Assembly: GCF_025860405.1 (NCBI RefSeq)
Contig: NZ_CP063785.1
Span: 6,325,390 to 6,389,389 of the forward strand
From: Tolypothrix sp. PCC 7712
Lineage (GTDB): Bacteria; Cyanobacteriota; Cyanobacteriia; Cyanobacteriales; Nostocaceae
Reading direction: 5' to 3'
DNA length: 64,000 nt
Part shown: positions 53,101-63,252 of the stretch, one piece after another
Layout: each line of letters opens with the position of its first letter
How positions within the stretch are numbered: the first letter of the stretch is position 1
Position numbers and translations under genes: made by a program
The notes under the pieces: generated by a model
The model's database searches: none
The model's input: the letters and a program-made list of their open reading frames with translations, nothing else
What the model was told of the DNA's origin: nothing

Positions 53101-54159
53101 CTACGCCAACGCAACCGCAGCAGACTCCCAGCGTCCTACAGCCTTACCAATAACGCCTAATTCTTGCATTAAGCGGTCGAAAGCATCTGGTGTGAGAGAT
53201 TGCGGCCCATCTGACATAGCTTTTTTCGGGTTGGGGTGAACCTCAATCATGAGAGAATCAGATCCAGCTGCGATCGCGGCCATTGCCATAGAAGGAACAA
53301 ACTCCGACCAACCTGTACCATGACTGGGGTCAATCATAATTGGTAGGTGAGTTAGCTTCCGTAAAACTGGTACTACTGATAAATCTAGGGTATTGCGAGT
53401 ATACTGGCGGTCAAAAGTACGAATTCCGCGTTCACATAAAACTACATTCGGATTTCCCGCCGCCAAAACATACTCAGCAGCCATTAACCAATCTTCAATA
53501 GTAGCTGCCATACCCCGCTTTAATAGCACAGGTTTTGATTGCGCTCCTACTTTTTTGAGTAGGGAAAAATTCTGCATATTTCTTGCGCCTACCTGGATCA
53601 TATCCGCAACCTCTGCGATTTTATCCAGGTCAGCAGCGTCCATTACTTCTGTAATTACGCCTAAACCGCTAACTTCTCTAGCCTTTGCTAATAATTCCAA
53701 AGCACTCTCGCCGTGTCCTTGGAAAGCATAAGGTGAAGTGCGGGGTTTGTATGCACCACCGCGCAAAAATTTGGCTCCAGAGGCTTTCACGCGCTGGGCT
53801 GTCTCAATAATCATGTCTTCATTTTCTACGGAGCAGGGGCCAGCAACCACTACTACAGGGTGTTGTTCGCCAAACACCACTGGGCCATCAGGAGTGTTGA
53901 CTACAACCTCAGAAGCTTCCCCATGACGATACTGACGACTAGCACGTTTATAGGGTAACTCTACCCGCAAAACTTGCTCAATCCAAGGGCTAACTTCCTG
54001 AATTTGCAAGGGGTCTAAGTCAACAGTCTCACCGACTAAACCAATAACTACTTTATGCTTACCAACAATTTTTTCTGGAGTCAGTCCCCAGCTAGTTAAT
54101 TCATCGTTAATCCGATTAATTTCTGCTTCTGGGGAACCAACTTTCATTACCACAATCAT
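53101..54159 (-). CDS. aroF: 3-Deoxy-7-phosphoheptulonate (DAHP) synthase, type I-beta
   Basis: An N-terminal ferredoxin-like regulatory domain (MIVVMKVGSPEAEI, residues 1-85) precedes the TIM-barrel: VVVAGPCSVENEDMI, LRGGAYKPRTSPYAFQG, QVGARNMQNF, PVLLKRGM, ERGIRTF, PIMIDPSHGTG and MIEVHPNPKKAMSDG. This is the type I-beta enzyme with its own feedback domain. It condenses PEP and erythrose 4-phosphate as the first step to aromatic amino acids and supplies the pathway to which tyrA belongs. ATG 54159 is chosen because of GGGA upstream; the longer frame from 54237 is unlikely. Confidence 0.93.
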   Translation of the reverse strand: MIVVMKVGSPEAEINRINDELTSWGLTPEKIVGKHKVVIGLVGETVDLDPLQIQEVSPWIEQVLRVELPYKRASRQYRHGEASEVVVNTPDGPVVFGEQHPVVVVAGPCSVENEDMIIETAQRVKASGAKFLRGGAYKPRTSPYAFQGHGESALELLAKAREVSGLGVITEVMDAADLDKIAEVADMIQVGARNMQNFSLLKKVGAQSKPVLLKRGMAATIEDWLMAAEYVLAAGNPNVVLCERGIRTFDRQYTRNTLDLSVVPVLRKLTHLPIMIDPSHGTGWSEFVPSMAMAAIAAGSDSLMIEVHPNPKKAMSDGPQSLTPDAFDRLMQELGVIGKAVGRWESAAVALA

Positions 54160-54491
54160 GATTAAATTCCCTAATGACTTGAGTTGTCTGTTAACAAAAT
54201 CTAGAGTGATTAAACTCAGTTTATAGAATTGATACAAATGCGGTGTAAACGATTCCTGTAAACAAAGATGTATGACAGCAGAATTTATATTTACTATAGA
54301 TTCCTTATCTTTTCAGTGCTGTAATACATCCTACTTATATAGTTTTGTATAAACATACTCTTAGGGGCGTAACCTTTTGATATTTAACGGTTAAGCACAA
54401 AATCACAAAATATTTATCTAAAAAATATAGCGCTCAGTGGTTCTGTGGCTGAATATTGGGGTTAAAAAAAATCATAAATTTTTAATTAGTA

Positions 54492-54523
54492 ATGTTGAAG
54501 TTACGTAATCTCAACTTCAACAT
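54492..54523 (-). terminator. 11-bp hairpin between PAM68 and DAHP synthase genes
   Basis: ATGTTGAAGTT pairs perfectly with AACTTCAACAT across a 10-nt loop, 55 nt past the PAM68-like gene stop on the minus strand. There is no immediate U-tract. The rest of 54160-54577 is AT-rich with no gene. Confidence 0.45.
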
Positions 54524-54577
54524 CTACTATAAAATTTACCCAACATTACAGTTTGCTGATACCTGAGCGCTAAAATA

Positions 54578-55048
54578 TCAAACCTTATTTTGCCGAGTTT
54601 CGCGCCAAACTGCCACCATACGTCCCCAATTGGTGCCGAACTCTCCAATACCCAGCCAACTGCCTACTCTGTCTTCATCCCAAGAGGCAGAGAGTACACC
54701 ATAGGTTATCCCTAATACCCCTATACCAAACAATCCCATGTTGACCAATAACACAGCAATGGGAGGTAGTTTGATGTCGGTATAGATAGCCAGCAAATAG
54801 CTGACTATCAAAGTAGCAATTCCCAAAGCTGTAGGTATACCGCAAAACGCGGCTACTCGTCGAATCATCCGTTGGCTAACAACTTTTGGGATTGCCATTT
54901 CCTCTTTGTTAAAAGGTGGCTGCTTGCTTGTCTTTCCCTGAGATGCTTTTGGCTGTGCTGGTGGTTGACTCTTAGCTTTGGCTGGTTTTGGGTTCTTTTT
55001 GTTCGGTTCAAAAGGTAAGCGGCTACGTTCCGATTCTTCAGCAGACAT
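54578..55048 (-). CDS. PAM68-like (DUF3464) protein
   Basis: The first 65 residues are charged, rich in Lys, Pro and Gln. Two membrane helices follow (GIPTALGIATLIVSYLLAIY and PPIAVLLVNMGLFGIGVLGI), then GVLSASWDEDRVGSWLGIGEF, the conserved block of PAM68/DUF3464. Plant PAM68 helps photosystem II assembly in the thylakoid. The gene lies 11 nt downstream of rpsO, an arrangement that occurs in other cyanobacteria. Confidence 0.88.
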   Translation of the reverse strand: MSAEESERSRLPFEPNKKNPKPAKAKSQPPAQPKASQGKTSKQPPFNKEEMAIPKVVSQRMIRRVAAFCGIPTALGIATLIVSYLLAIYTDIKLPPIAVLLVNMGLFGIGVLGITYGVLSASWDEDRVGSWLGIGEFGTNWGRMVAVWRETRQNKV

Positions 55049-55059
55049 AAGCGGTATCC

Positions 55060-55329
55060 TTAACCACGAATTCCCAGACGAGCAATTAAAGCTTGATATT
55101 TTTCCCGGCTTTCCGCTTGTACATAGGAAAGCAGACGCTTACGATGACCAATCAACTTTAACAATCCTCTGCGGGAAGAATGGTCTTTTTTATTTGCTTG
55201 CAAATGTTCGCTGAGGCGGTTGATGCGCTCAGTAAGCATCGCAATTTGGACATCGGCAGAGCCGGTATCGGTTTCGTGAACTTGATAGCTCGAAATGAGT
55301 TCTTGTTTGCGCTGTTGCGTCAGAGCCAT
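55060..55329 (-). CDS. rpsO: 30S ribosomal protein S15
   Basis: 89 residues with the full S15 pattern: MALTQQRKQELISSYQ, DTGSADVQIAMLTERINRLSEHL, HSSRRGLLKLIGHRKRLLSYV. It binds the 16S rRNA central domain early in 30S assembly and may regulate its own mRNA. A hairpin (CACAGC with GCTGTG, near 55382-55399) lies in the upstream leader. Confidence 0.97.
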   Translation of the reverse strand: MALTQQRKQELISSYQVHETDTGSADVQIAMLTERINRLSEHLQANKKDHSSRRGLLKLIGHRKRLLSYVQAESREKYQALIARLGIRG

Positions 55330-55545
55330 GATCGATGTAATTTCTAGTTTTCTAAATTTATGCAGCAGTCTCTAATAATATCACAGCCCTCAAGCTGTGG
55401 GGTGAATCAACTTTACGGGAGAAGTGGTGAGTGGTGAGTGGTGAGTGCTGAGTAAGTTTTTTAACCAGACAGAGATAGTAGATTTTTAGTTGGAAGTCTT
55501 GAAGTCTGTTGTTTTGACGCAAAAAAATTTGGTATTTCTCTGTTC

Positions 55546-55833
55546 TTAAGATTGCAAAGGAATGACGCTAGCGCTTTTGGCTGTACTATCCCAAACTATC
55601 CAGCTACAAGAATTATCTACATCATCGGCATTATTTGTCACTTTAAAATACAGCTTCTCTTTATTCTTCGGTTCAATGGCGAAATCGGCATTTTGAGCAT
55701 AAACTACTTTAAAACCTCTATCTCTTAAGCAATACATCGCCCATGCTTTCAAAGACTGCTTATAAGGTTCGTGGGGAATTGGCGGTTTGGTAATTGCTTC
55801 TTCAATGACTTTTAATACTTGCGTTGATATCAT
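55546..55833 (-). CDS. Small protein of unknown function, 95 aa
   Basis: A helical start (QVLKVIEEAITKPPIPHEPYKQSLKAW in part), then MYCLRDRGFKVVYAQNADFAIEP and a beta-rich end (YFKVTNNADDVDNSCSWIVWD). No signal peptide or membrane segment. The composition looks like a real protein; family not recognised. Confidence 0.6.
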   Translation of the reverse strand: MISTQVLKVIEEAITKPPIPHEPYKQSLKAWAMYCLRDRGFKVVYAQNADFAIEPKNKEKLYFKVTNNADDVDNSCSWIVWDSTAKSASVIPLQS

Positions 55834-55865
55834 AAATTTGCTTGAGGGCTTTTAGTTCAAGAGTT

Positions 55866-56073
55866 TTTGTGGTAATGGGGAATGGGTAATGGGGAATGGG
55901 TAATGGGGAATGGGTAATGGGGAATGGGTAATGGGTAATGGGTAATGGGTATGAGTCTTTAGCTATCAATAAAGTTAGGACTTCCAGAAAATAAATTATC
56001 CAAATATAGTCCGAGAATATTTTTATTCTCCCCCTGCTCCCTGCTCCCTGCTCCCTGCTCCCTGCTCCCTGCC
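55866..56073. repeat. Two heptamer STRR blocks
   Basis: GGGTAAT/GGGGAAT units (55873-55950, about ten copies) and CTGCTCC units (56033-56073, five to six copies), inverted in base composition, upstream of the TPR-CHAT gene. Confidence 0.85.
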
Positions 56074-56234
56074 AAGAAAGCGATAGTATATTTTTTATTT
56101 GGAAGTCCCTCAAGGGATTGTGTTGCAATCAAGAAAGACAAAAATATTCCGTGGTGTTCACTAATATTTGCATAAGCTTTGAATGATGGGAGATATATAT
56201 AAGAAAATCTTCCCATACTATCAGTACTCTAGTT

Positions 56235-59200
56235 ATGCGTTGTCATTTTCACCGCTCCCTGAGTTACCGTCTACAAAGTCTGACGCTGGCTTCTTTGGTA
56301 TTTTACCTGACGTTGCCCTTGGGAGGATTGTTAATTGAGCCATTGGGAGCTTCACAGGTATTAGCACAAGGTTCAGATGCGCGCAGAACTGAGGCTGATA
56401 AGCTACTCCAACGGGGTGAAGAACTGCTGGATAAATATCAATCGCAAGCAGCGTTACAAAGTTTTCAGCAGGCTTTGAAAATTTACCGTCAAATTCAGTA
56501 TCGTCCAGGTGAAGGTAGGACGCTCAAAGGAATTGGCAATGTCTATTACGATTTGAATGATTTCAATCAAGCAATTAGCTATCAACAACAAGCTTTAGAA
56601 ATCGCTCAAGCTACCAAAGATAGGGATTTAACGGCAAGAGCGCTGAATAATCTAGGAAATAATTATCGTGCTTTAGGGGATTTTACTCAAGCGATCGCAT
56701 ACTATGAAAAAGCATTGGTCATAGCCCGCCAAATTCAGGATTTGCATAGAGAAGCTAGCACGTTAGAAAATCTCGGCTATACCTACACTAATGTTAACCT
56801 TCCCAAGGCGATTGATTATTTAGAACAAGCTGTAGCAGCGCTACGCAAACAGCCTGGTAATTCTCCAGATACTCAGCGACTTCTACGCCAGCAGGAAACG
56901 GATATTTTGATTGCGCTGGCGAGGAATTATTATATTAGCGGTGTTTACAAGGGTGTAGTTGAGAGTCAAGTACCAGGCGCAGCTTTTGAGCAAGCGATCG
57001 CAACTTATCAACAAGCTAGCACAATTGCCAAACAAACAGGCGATCGCCGTCAACTTGCACAAGCACTGTTGGGGCTGGGTAATATGTACAATGCCAAGAG
57101 TAAGTACAAGGAAGCTGTAGAACCACTCCAGCAAGCGCTACAAATTTTCCAAACCGAGCAAAAATCTCCAATTAAATTGCGCGATACTTTATCTAAGTTG
57201 GGTGAAGTTTATAAAGGTTTGCGTCAACCAGAGTCAGCATTGAAATATTATCAGCAAGCTTTGGTGATTGCTAAATCAATCCCAGCTAGTTCTCCTTTAG
57301 AAATAGTAGAAAAAAATCAGGAGCAAGGATTATTGATCGCAAATATTGGCAATATTTACTCTGATACTGGTAAATATGACCAAGCTATCCAATCTTATCA
57401 AGATGCTTTAGAAATTTTACAATCATCTCTTAAGCAAGTTGAACAAATTACCGATACTTCTAAAAAGGTTGCGGTTGATTTAGCCAAGCAACAACTCAAT
57501 CAAGGAATTAAATTTAGTTATGCCATGATGTGTTTGGCTTATAAAAATTTAGGACAATCTGCAGAATCTCAGCGAGCTTGTGCGGAAATTTCTCCTAATG
57601 TCAAATCTTTAACTGATAAAAATAAATCAAACCCTCCTAAAACTTCGCCAGAATTAGCAGCAGCGCTGCAAAAATTAAATGAGGCTCAAGCATTAGGTAA
57701 ACCGGAAATGGAAGCTTTGGCTTTGGCGCAAATTGGTGATGCTTATGCCAAATTGCAAGAGAGCGATCGCGCTTGGGAATACTATCAACAAGCTATTACA
57801 TTATCACAAGAATATCCCCAATTTCAACAATATATCTTTTTTAAAGTAGGAATATTTTACGAAAATCTGCAAAAATATGATTTAGCAATTAATTTTTACA
57901 GACAAGCTGCTTTATCTGCTAGAAAAGCTCAACAAAAATTTGATGAAGCACTGATGTTTAATCAGCTGGGTATCACCAGTTATGCGGCTGGGAAGTTACC
58001 GGAAGCGACTGTGGCTTTATATGAGTCCATCAAAGTCTATGAATCTATTCGCCTTGATTTAACAGATAAAAGTCAAATTTCAATTTTTGAAACCCAAGCT
58101 CAAACCTATAGCCTTTTACAAAGAGTTTTAATTGCTCAAAACAAAATTGATGAAGCTTTAGAAGTTGCTGAACGCAGTCGTGCTCGAGCATTTGTGAATT
58201 TATTAACTTCGCGTTTATCAACACAGTCGAGTAGTAAAATAACGGCTGAGATTCCCACAATTGCTAAAATTAAGCAGATTGCTCAAGCACAAAATGCCAC
58301 AATTGTAGAATATTCTCTGTCAAATTCTCCGCAAAAAGGTAATAAAAAAGCATGGGATAATTCAGAAATATATATTTGGGTAGTTAAACCTAATGGTGAA
58401 ATTGCTTTTAAATCAGTAAATTTTCAATCCCTCAATCAATCTCTGGTAGATATTGTCAATCAAAGCCGTAGATCTATAGGTGCAGGTGGCAGAGGAATTA
58501 AAATCGAACCTATCGGTGAACCTCTACAACAACAAAACTTACAAGAACTCTATCAAATTTTAATTGCACCTATTGCGTCTCATTTGCCAACTAACCCTAA
58601 CGAACGGGTAATTTTTATTCCCCATAAATCGCTGTTTTTAGTTCCGTTTGCAGCACTACAAGACAAAAATAATCAATATTTAATTGAAAAACATACTATT
58701 CTCACCGCACCAGCAATTCAGGTATTAGAACTGACAAGAAAACAAAGACAAAAGCTGACAGGAAAAGATATATTAGTCATTGGTAATCCCACAATGCCAA
58801 AAGTAGGAGTTCCGCCTGTACAACTTGAACCATTATTAGGTGCGGAACAGGAAGCAAAAACAATTGCTAGTCTCCTCAACACCAAAGCGATTATCGGTGA
58901 GGATGCGACTAAAGCAGCTTTCACACAAAAACTATCCTCCGCCAAGGTGATTCACCTCGCCACACATGGCTTGTTAGATGATACTAGCAAAGGTATAGAA
59001 ACTGGTATTGCCCTGGCACCTGCTGGTAGTGATGACGGTTTACTTACGCCAGCAGAAATTGTCAATTTACCCATCAACGCCGAATTAGTAGTTTTGAGTG
59101 CTTGTGACACTGGCAGAGGTACAATTACTGGTGATGGTGTGATTGGCTTATCTCGTTCGTTAATTACCGCCGGTGCTTCGAGTGTGATTGTCTCATTATG

Positions 59201-59369
59201 GTCAGTTCCTGATTCACCGACATCAGAATTAATGACTGAATTTTATCAACAATGGCAGCAACATCCCGATAAAGCCGTTGCATTGCGAACCGCTATGTTA
59301 AACGCCATGAAAAAGCATCCTCACCCCATAAATTGGGCAGCATTTACTTTAATTGGCGAGTCTAAATAA
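56235..59369 (+). CDS. TPR-CHAT domain protein, caspase-like peptidase
   Basis: A signal-like hydrophobic segment (residues 15-45) precedes about ten TPRs (e.g. ALNNLGNNYRALGDFTQAIAYYEKAL in two parts, LLIANIGNIYSDTGKYDQAI). The C-terminal 350 residues are a CHAT domain with VIFIPHKSLFLVPFAAL, VIHLATHG (catalytic His) and VVLSACDTGRG (catalytic Cys), then SLITAGASSVIVSLWSVPD. Both dyad residues are present, so it should be an active cysteine peptidase related to caspases and separase. The TPRs are expected to bind a partner or substrate. CHAT proteins often go with DUF928 and TpsA genes in cyanobacteria; here those are 30 kb away. Confidence 0.92.
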   Translation: MRCHFHRSLSYRLQSLTLASLVFYLTLPLGGLLIEPLGASQVLAQGSDARRTEADKLLQRGEELLDKYQSQAALQSFQQALKIYRQIQYRPGEGRTLKGIGNVYYDLNDFNQAISYQQQALEIAQATKDRDLTARALNNLGNNYRALGDFTQAIAYYEKALVIARQIQDLHREASTLENLGYTYTNVNLPKAIDYLEQAVAALRKQPGNSPDTQRLLRQQETDILIALARNYYISGVYKGVVESQVPGAAFEQAIATYQQASTIAKQTGDRRQLAQALLGLGNMYNAKSKYKEAVEPLQQALQIFQTEQKSPIKLRDTLSKLGEVYKGLRQPESALKYYQQALVIAKSIPASSPLEIVEKNQEQGLLIANIGNIYSDTGKYDQAIQSYQDALEILQSSLKQVEQITDTSKKVAVDLAKQQLNQGIKFSYAMMCLAYKNLGQSAESQRACAEISPNVKSLTDKNKSNPPKTSPELAAALQKLNEAQALGKPEMEALALAQIGDAYAKLQESDRAWEYYQQAITLSQEYPQFQQYIFFKVGIFYENLQKYDLAINFYRQAALSARKAQQKFDEALMFNQLGITSYAAGKLPEATVALYESIKVYESIRLDLTDKSQISIFETQAQTYSLLQRVLIAQNKIDEALEVAERSRARAFVNLLTSRLSTQSSSKITAEIPTIAKIKQIAQAQNATIVEYSLSNSPQKGNKKAWDNSEIYIWVVKPNGEIAFKSVNFQSLNQSLVDIVNQSRRSIGAGGRGIKIEPIGEPLQQQNLQELYQILIAPIASHLPTNPNERVIFIPHKSLFLVPFAALQDKNNQYLIEKHTILTAPAIQVLELTRKQRQKLTGKDILVIGNPTMPKVGVPPVQLEPLLGAEQEAKTIASLLNTKAIIGEDATKAAFTQKLSSAKVIHLATHGLLDDTSKGIETGIALAPAGSDDGLLTPAEIVNLPINAELVVLSACDTGRGTITGDGVIGLSRSLITAGASSVIVSLWSVPDSPTSELMTEFYQQWQQHPDKAVALRTAMLNAMKKHPHPINWAAFTLIGESK

Positions 59370-60051
59370 GGTAAATCTGAAATTAGGAAAGCTCTCTTTT
59401 GAAAAATTAATGTATCATTTTGAGACTAGGAATAGCACCGGGGTTTGATCAGATTTTATAAAAATGGCATATTCCCTCTGTGCCTTGTTCTTATATAATT
59501 CCTAGTAAATATTTTGTCACCCAAATAACTTCTTAAATTACCCTTGAGTATCGCGGAATTATACCTCAGGTACTTCCAGAAATTAAATTATTCATTTTTC
59601 TGAGCAAAGACCATAATTGTATTCTTCCTCCTCTGACTTGAAAGTGCTAAATACTGAGTAAAAATCCCGTTGAGACTTTCATCCTTGGTGGTGAAACTTG
59701 TTTCATTGGGACTGCTTCCCCTGCTTCCCCTACTTGCCAAAGCGATTGATTTTTCTTTTTATTGAGAAGTTATTCAGATAGGTGTATTGAGAAACTGCTA
59801 ATTTTTTAGCAGATATATTCTGCAATTTACGCTTTAATTGTATTAACAGCTTGATAGTTGCTTCCTCAGGCAGAAGTGAAATTTTGCACAGAAGTGGTAT
59901 TACTAGCAATATCAGAAATACTCAACTACATAAGGGTGTCAATCTTCAGTACAATTACACAAGATATGGTTTCGCATCCATAATCTACACTACTACAAAA
60001 GTAGTAAATATTTTAACTGTGTGAATTTAGCTAGTAATTTCTCTGAAGCGC
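59370..60051. other. Non-coding stretch upstream of the mgtE promoter
   Basis: About 680 bp without a gene. It contains a TTCCCCTGC repeat near 59716-59735 and a CTAATTTTTTAG dyad at 59798-59809. Nothing else can be named. Confidence 0.4.
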
Positions 60052-60079
60052 TTGACACAGGTTGTAACAGTAGTAGAAT
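60052..60079 (+). promoter_or_regulatory. Consensus-like promoter of mgtE
   Basis: TTGACA (60052-60057), a 16-nt spacer and TAGAAT (60074-60079), very close to the sigma-70 consensus. Transcription from near 60086 would give a leader of about 250 nt before mgtE. Confidence 0.6.
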
Positions 60080-60085
60080 CTACTC

Positions 60086-60339
60086 TTATCAAAAGAAAAA
60101 TCAGGGCAAAGAGTTACGTACTTATGTGGATGCTATAAACTCCGCATACTGAACTTCTGCATCTATTTCGGATAACAGTGTTCCGGGTTAGTATTATGAC
60201 TTAGCGATGCCTGATTGGATATCGAGAGTGAATTGTTGAAAGTTATGGACCAGAGTCCACAAGACGGTAGTATCAACCTCCTCTGAGCTGGCGACATAGT
60301 CTCCTAGCGCGGAGGAGACTATGAGATTAGGAGGAATCT
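60086..60339 (+). promoter_or_regulatory. Long structured 5' leader of mgtE, possible Mg-responsive element
   Basis: The leader has a small hairpin TGGAC-CAGA-GTCCA (60246-60259) and an 11-bp perfect stem (CATAGTCTCCT at 60295-60305 with AGGAGACTATG at 60313-60323). CCTCCT at 60277-60282 is complementary to the Shine-Dalgarno AGGAGG at 60329-60334, so an alternative fold could hide the ribosome site. I do not recognise the M-box riboswitch consensus. Confidence 0.45.
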
Positions 60340-61692
60340 ATGCTGACACAAGAGATGCGCGATTCAATGATTGATGTCGCCGACTTAAACCAACTCAAAT
60401 GGGATTTAAACCATTTACAACCGGTAGACGTTGGCGAATATATTTCCAAATTACCAACAAATCAAAGAGCGATCGCATTTCGTCTGCTCAATAAAGCACA
60501 AGCAATTGATGTATTTGAATATCTACCCACAGAGGTACAAGAAGAATTAATTAATTCTCTTCATGATGTACAAGTTGTCCAAATTGTAGAGGCGATGAGT
60601 CCCGATGAACGGGCAGAATTATTTGATGAATTACCAGCAGGAGTAATTAAGCGTTTATTACAAGAATTAAGTCCAGAACAAAGACAAGCCACAGCTACAA
60701 TTCTTGGCTATTCCGAAGGTACAGCTGGGCGTGTGATGACAACAGAATATGTGCGGTTGCGGGAAGGATTAACTGTCGGTGAAGCCCTCAGCAAAATCCG
60801 TCGTCAGGACGAAGATAAAGAGACAATTTACTACGCTTACGTGACAGATGATAACCGGACATTGGTGAGAGTAGTTTCACTGCGGCAATTGTTATTTACT
60901 TTTCCTGATGTTTTGATTAGAGATATAGCTAGCGATCGCGTCATCAAAGTCAGAACGGAAACCCCCCAAGAAGAAGTCGCCCAAATCATGAAGCGATACG
61001 ACTTAATCGCCATCCCGGTAGTTGACAGGGAAGATAGATTAGTCGGCATTATCACTATTGATGATGTGGTTGATATTTTGGAGGAAGAAGCCACAGAAGA
61101 CATTCAAAAACTCGCCGGTGTTAGTGGTGATGAAGCAGCTTTGTCTTCCCCTCTACTTACCATCCGCAACCGCCTACCTTGGCTATTAGGAATTATGGGG
61201 CTTTATATTGGTGCAGCCAGTGCGATCGCGCCTTTCCAATCTATAATTGCTGCAGTACCAGTATTAGCGGTAATTATGCCCATCTTTTCTAATACTGGTG
61301 GGACTGTCGGTATTCAAGCCTTAACAGTCACCATCCGAGGCTTGGGTGTAGGCGAAGTCACACCTAAAGATACTCTAAAAATCCTCCGTAAAGAACTTAT
61401 TGCTGGATTAGGTACAGCATTAGCTTTATGTCTGACGATGATTATGCTGTCGTTAATTTGGGCGCGTCCTCAAGAAAGATGGGTAGCTTTAGTTGCAGGG
61501 ATGGTAATGGCAAGCAATACGATGGTAGCTGTAACATTAGGGACTTTACTCCCTATGGGTTTAAAGCGCTTAAAGCTAGATCCAGCCCTCGTCAGTGGCC
61601 CATTAGTCACCACAATGTTAGATACTATTGGCTTCCTCACCTTCCTCTCACTAATTTCTGTAGCATTGAACGTCTTACACTTACCGAGTTAA
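60340..61692 (+). CDS. mgtE: MgtE magnesium transporter
   Basis: An N-terminal superhelical MgtE_N domain (residues 25-130), two CBS domains (about 135-255, with YYAYVTDDNRTLVRVVSL and YDLIAIPVVDREDRLVGIITIDDV) and five membrane helices (about 275-450) with the conserved PVLAVIMPIFSNTGGTVGIQ and GLGVGEV. MgtE is a Mg2+-gated channel of the inner membrane: Mg2+ bound between the CBS and N domains closes it. 450 residues, full length. AGGAGG lies 5 nt before ATG 60340. Confidence 0.95.
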   Translation: MLTQEMRDSMIDVADLNQLKWDLNHLQPVDVGEYISKLPTNQRAIAFRLLNKAQAIDVFEYLPTEVQEELINSLHDVQVVQIVEAMSPDERAELFDELPAGVIKRLLQELSPEQRQATATILGYSEGTAGRVMTTEYVRLREGLTVGEALSKIRRQDEDKETIYYAYVTDDNRTLVRVVSLRQLLFTFPDVLIRDIASDRVIKVRTETPQEEVAQIMKRYDLIAIPVVDREDRLVGIITIDDVVDILEEEATEDIQKLAGVSGDEAALSSPLLTIRNRLPWLLGIMGLYIGAASAIAPFQSIIAAVPVLAVIMPIFSNTGGTVGIQALTVTIRGLGVGEVTPKDTLKILRKELIAGLGTALALCLTMIMLSLIWARPQERWVALVAGMVMASNTMVAVTLGTLLPMGLKRLKLDPALVSGPLVTTMLDTIGFLTFLSLISVALNVLHLPS

Positions 61693-61737
61693 ATCAAAGC
61701 AACTTTGGGGGTTGAACAACCCCTCTTTTTTTGCTTT

Positions 61738-61896
61738 GGTAATGGGTAATTGGTAATTGGTAATTGCTAATTGCTAATTTGTCATTCTCTCCTCATCCCC
61801 CTCATCTCCCTCATCCCCAGTCCCCAGTCCCCAATCCCCAGTCCCCAGTCCCCAGTCCCCAGTCCCCAATCCCCAATCCCCAATCCCCAATCCCCC
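61738..61896. repeat. Heptamer STRR block
   Basis: GGTAATT units, TCATCCCC/TCATCTCC units and about twelve CCCCAGT/CCCCAAT heptamers between mgtE and pyrB. Confidence 0.85.
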
Positions 61897-61991
61897 TAGA
61901 CATCTGGTATCATTACCTCTGCATTATGTAAATTAAAAGCTGTAGAGAATTACTAAGATTGTGTCTCTACATTGAAAATAAATAAATATTT

Positions 61992-63002
61992 ATGCCTAGT
62001 ACAACTTGGAACCGTCATCACATTCTTTCCCTAACAGACTTTTTACCGACTGAATACGACGCTGTTTTGCAAACTGCTGCTAGTTTCCAAGAAGTGCTAT
62101 CAAGACGGACGAAGAAAGTGCCAACATTGCAGGGACACGTGGTGGCGAATTTATTTTTTGAACCCTCTACCCGCACTCGTAGTAGTTTTGAAATTGCTGC
62201 TAAACGTCTGAGTGCAGACACACTGAACTTTGCGGCTGCAACTTCTTCAATGACGAAGGGAGAAACAATTCTCGATACTGCGAAGACCTATTTGGCGATG
62301 GGTACTGATATTATGGTGATTCGCCATCGGGAAGCAGGCGTACCCAATGCGATCGCGCAGGAAATGGATCGTTTAGGTGTCAAAGTTAGTGTACTGAATG
62401 CTGGCGATGGTCAGCACGAGCATCCTTCCCAAGGACTACTAGACTTATTTACTATTTGTACTTTAATTGACCCCACTAATCCCCGGATCGAATTATTAAA
62501 AGGTAAAAAAATTGCGATCGTTGGCGATATTCTGCATTCTCGTGTAGCGCGATCGAATATTAGCAGTTTAACCGCTAGTGGTGCCGAGGTGCATTTAGCC
62601 GCACCACCCACCCTGCTACCAAAGTTATTTGCTGAGTATTTCGCGGAAGAAGCAACACAGGAATCAATATCTAATCGGCAATTATTTTTACATTGGCAGC
62701 TAGAACCTGCTTTACGTGATGCTGATTTTGTGATGACATTGCGTCTGCAAAAGGAACGCATGACGGCTCATTTGTTGCCCAGTTTACGAGAATATCACCA
62801 GTTATTTGGTATTACACGTGAGAAGCTGCGACTTTGTAAGCCAAATGTCAAAGTCTTGCATCCAGGCCCCGTCAATCGTGGTGTAGAGATTAGTTCTGAC
62901 TTAATGGACGATCCAGAATTTAGCCTAATTCAAGCGCAAGTTACCAGTGGTGTGGCGGTGCGGATGGCATTGCTGTATTTAATTGGTAGTGGCAAAGTGT
63001 GA
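61992..63002 (+). CDS. pyrB: Aspartate carbamoyltransferase catalytic subunit
   Basis: The carbamoyl-phosphate loop FFEPSTRTRSSFEIAAKRL, the 80s loop ATSSMTKGETILDT, the IRHREAGVP and QHEHPSQGLLDLFTI motifs, KIAIVGDILHSRVARSN and the 230s loop MTLRLQKERM, then VLHPGPVNRGVEI, are all present. The enzyme makes carbamoyl-aspartate, the first committed step of pyrimidine synthesis. 336 residues, slightly longer than the E. coli chain, as usual for cyanobacteria. Confidence 0.96.
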   Translation: MPSTTWNRHHILSLTDFLPTEYDAVLQTAASFQEVLSRRTKKVPTLQGHVVANLFFEPSTRTRSSFEIAAKRLSADTLNFAAATSSMTKGETILDTAKTYLAMGTDIMVIRHREAGVPNAIAQEMDRLGVKVSVLNAGDGQHEHPSQGLLDLFTICTLIDPTNPRIELLKGKKIAIVGDILHSRVARSNISSLTASGAEVHLAAPPTLLPKLFAEYFAEEATQESISNRQLFLHWQLEPALRDADFVMTLRLQKERMTAHLLPSLREYHQLFGITREKLRLCKPNVKVLHPGPVNRGVEISSDLMDDPEFSLIQAQVTSGVAVRMALLYLIGSGKV

Positions 63003-63252
63003 TTAGTGGTTACCCCAAAACGCTGAGTAGGGGCTGAAGATAGGGGAAAGGGGAAAGGTTAACAAACCGATTCTCAACATGAAACTTTTCAGCCAGCCCT
63101 AGTACGACAAGGCAAAAGTAAAAAGTAAAAAGTAAAAAGAAAGAATACTTATACCACAAGCCTTTTAGAAATTACAGATGGTCTGTTTCTCTTACAAAGT
63201 TTGGCGGGACGGAAACCGACACCGCCAACTTTGCGCTATTTACGCCGACTTG

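Noticed and set aside
60320..60373. Short upstream frame from ATG 60321 overlapping the mgtE start
   Set aside because: It lies in the hairpin arm, and its start has no ribosome site of its own; coincidence is more likely.
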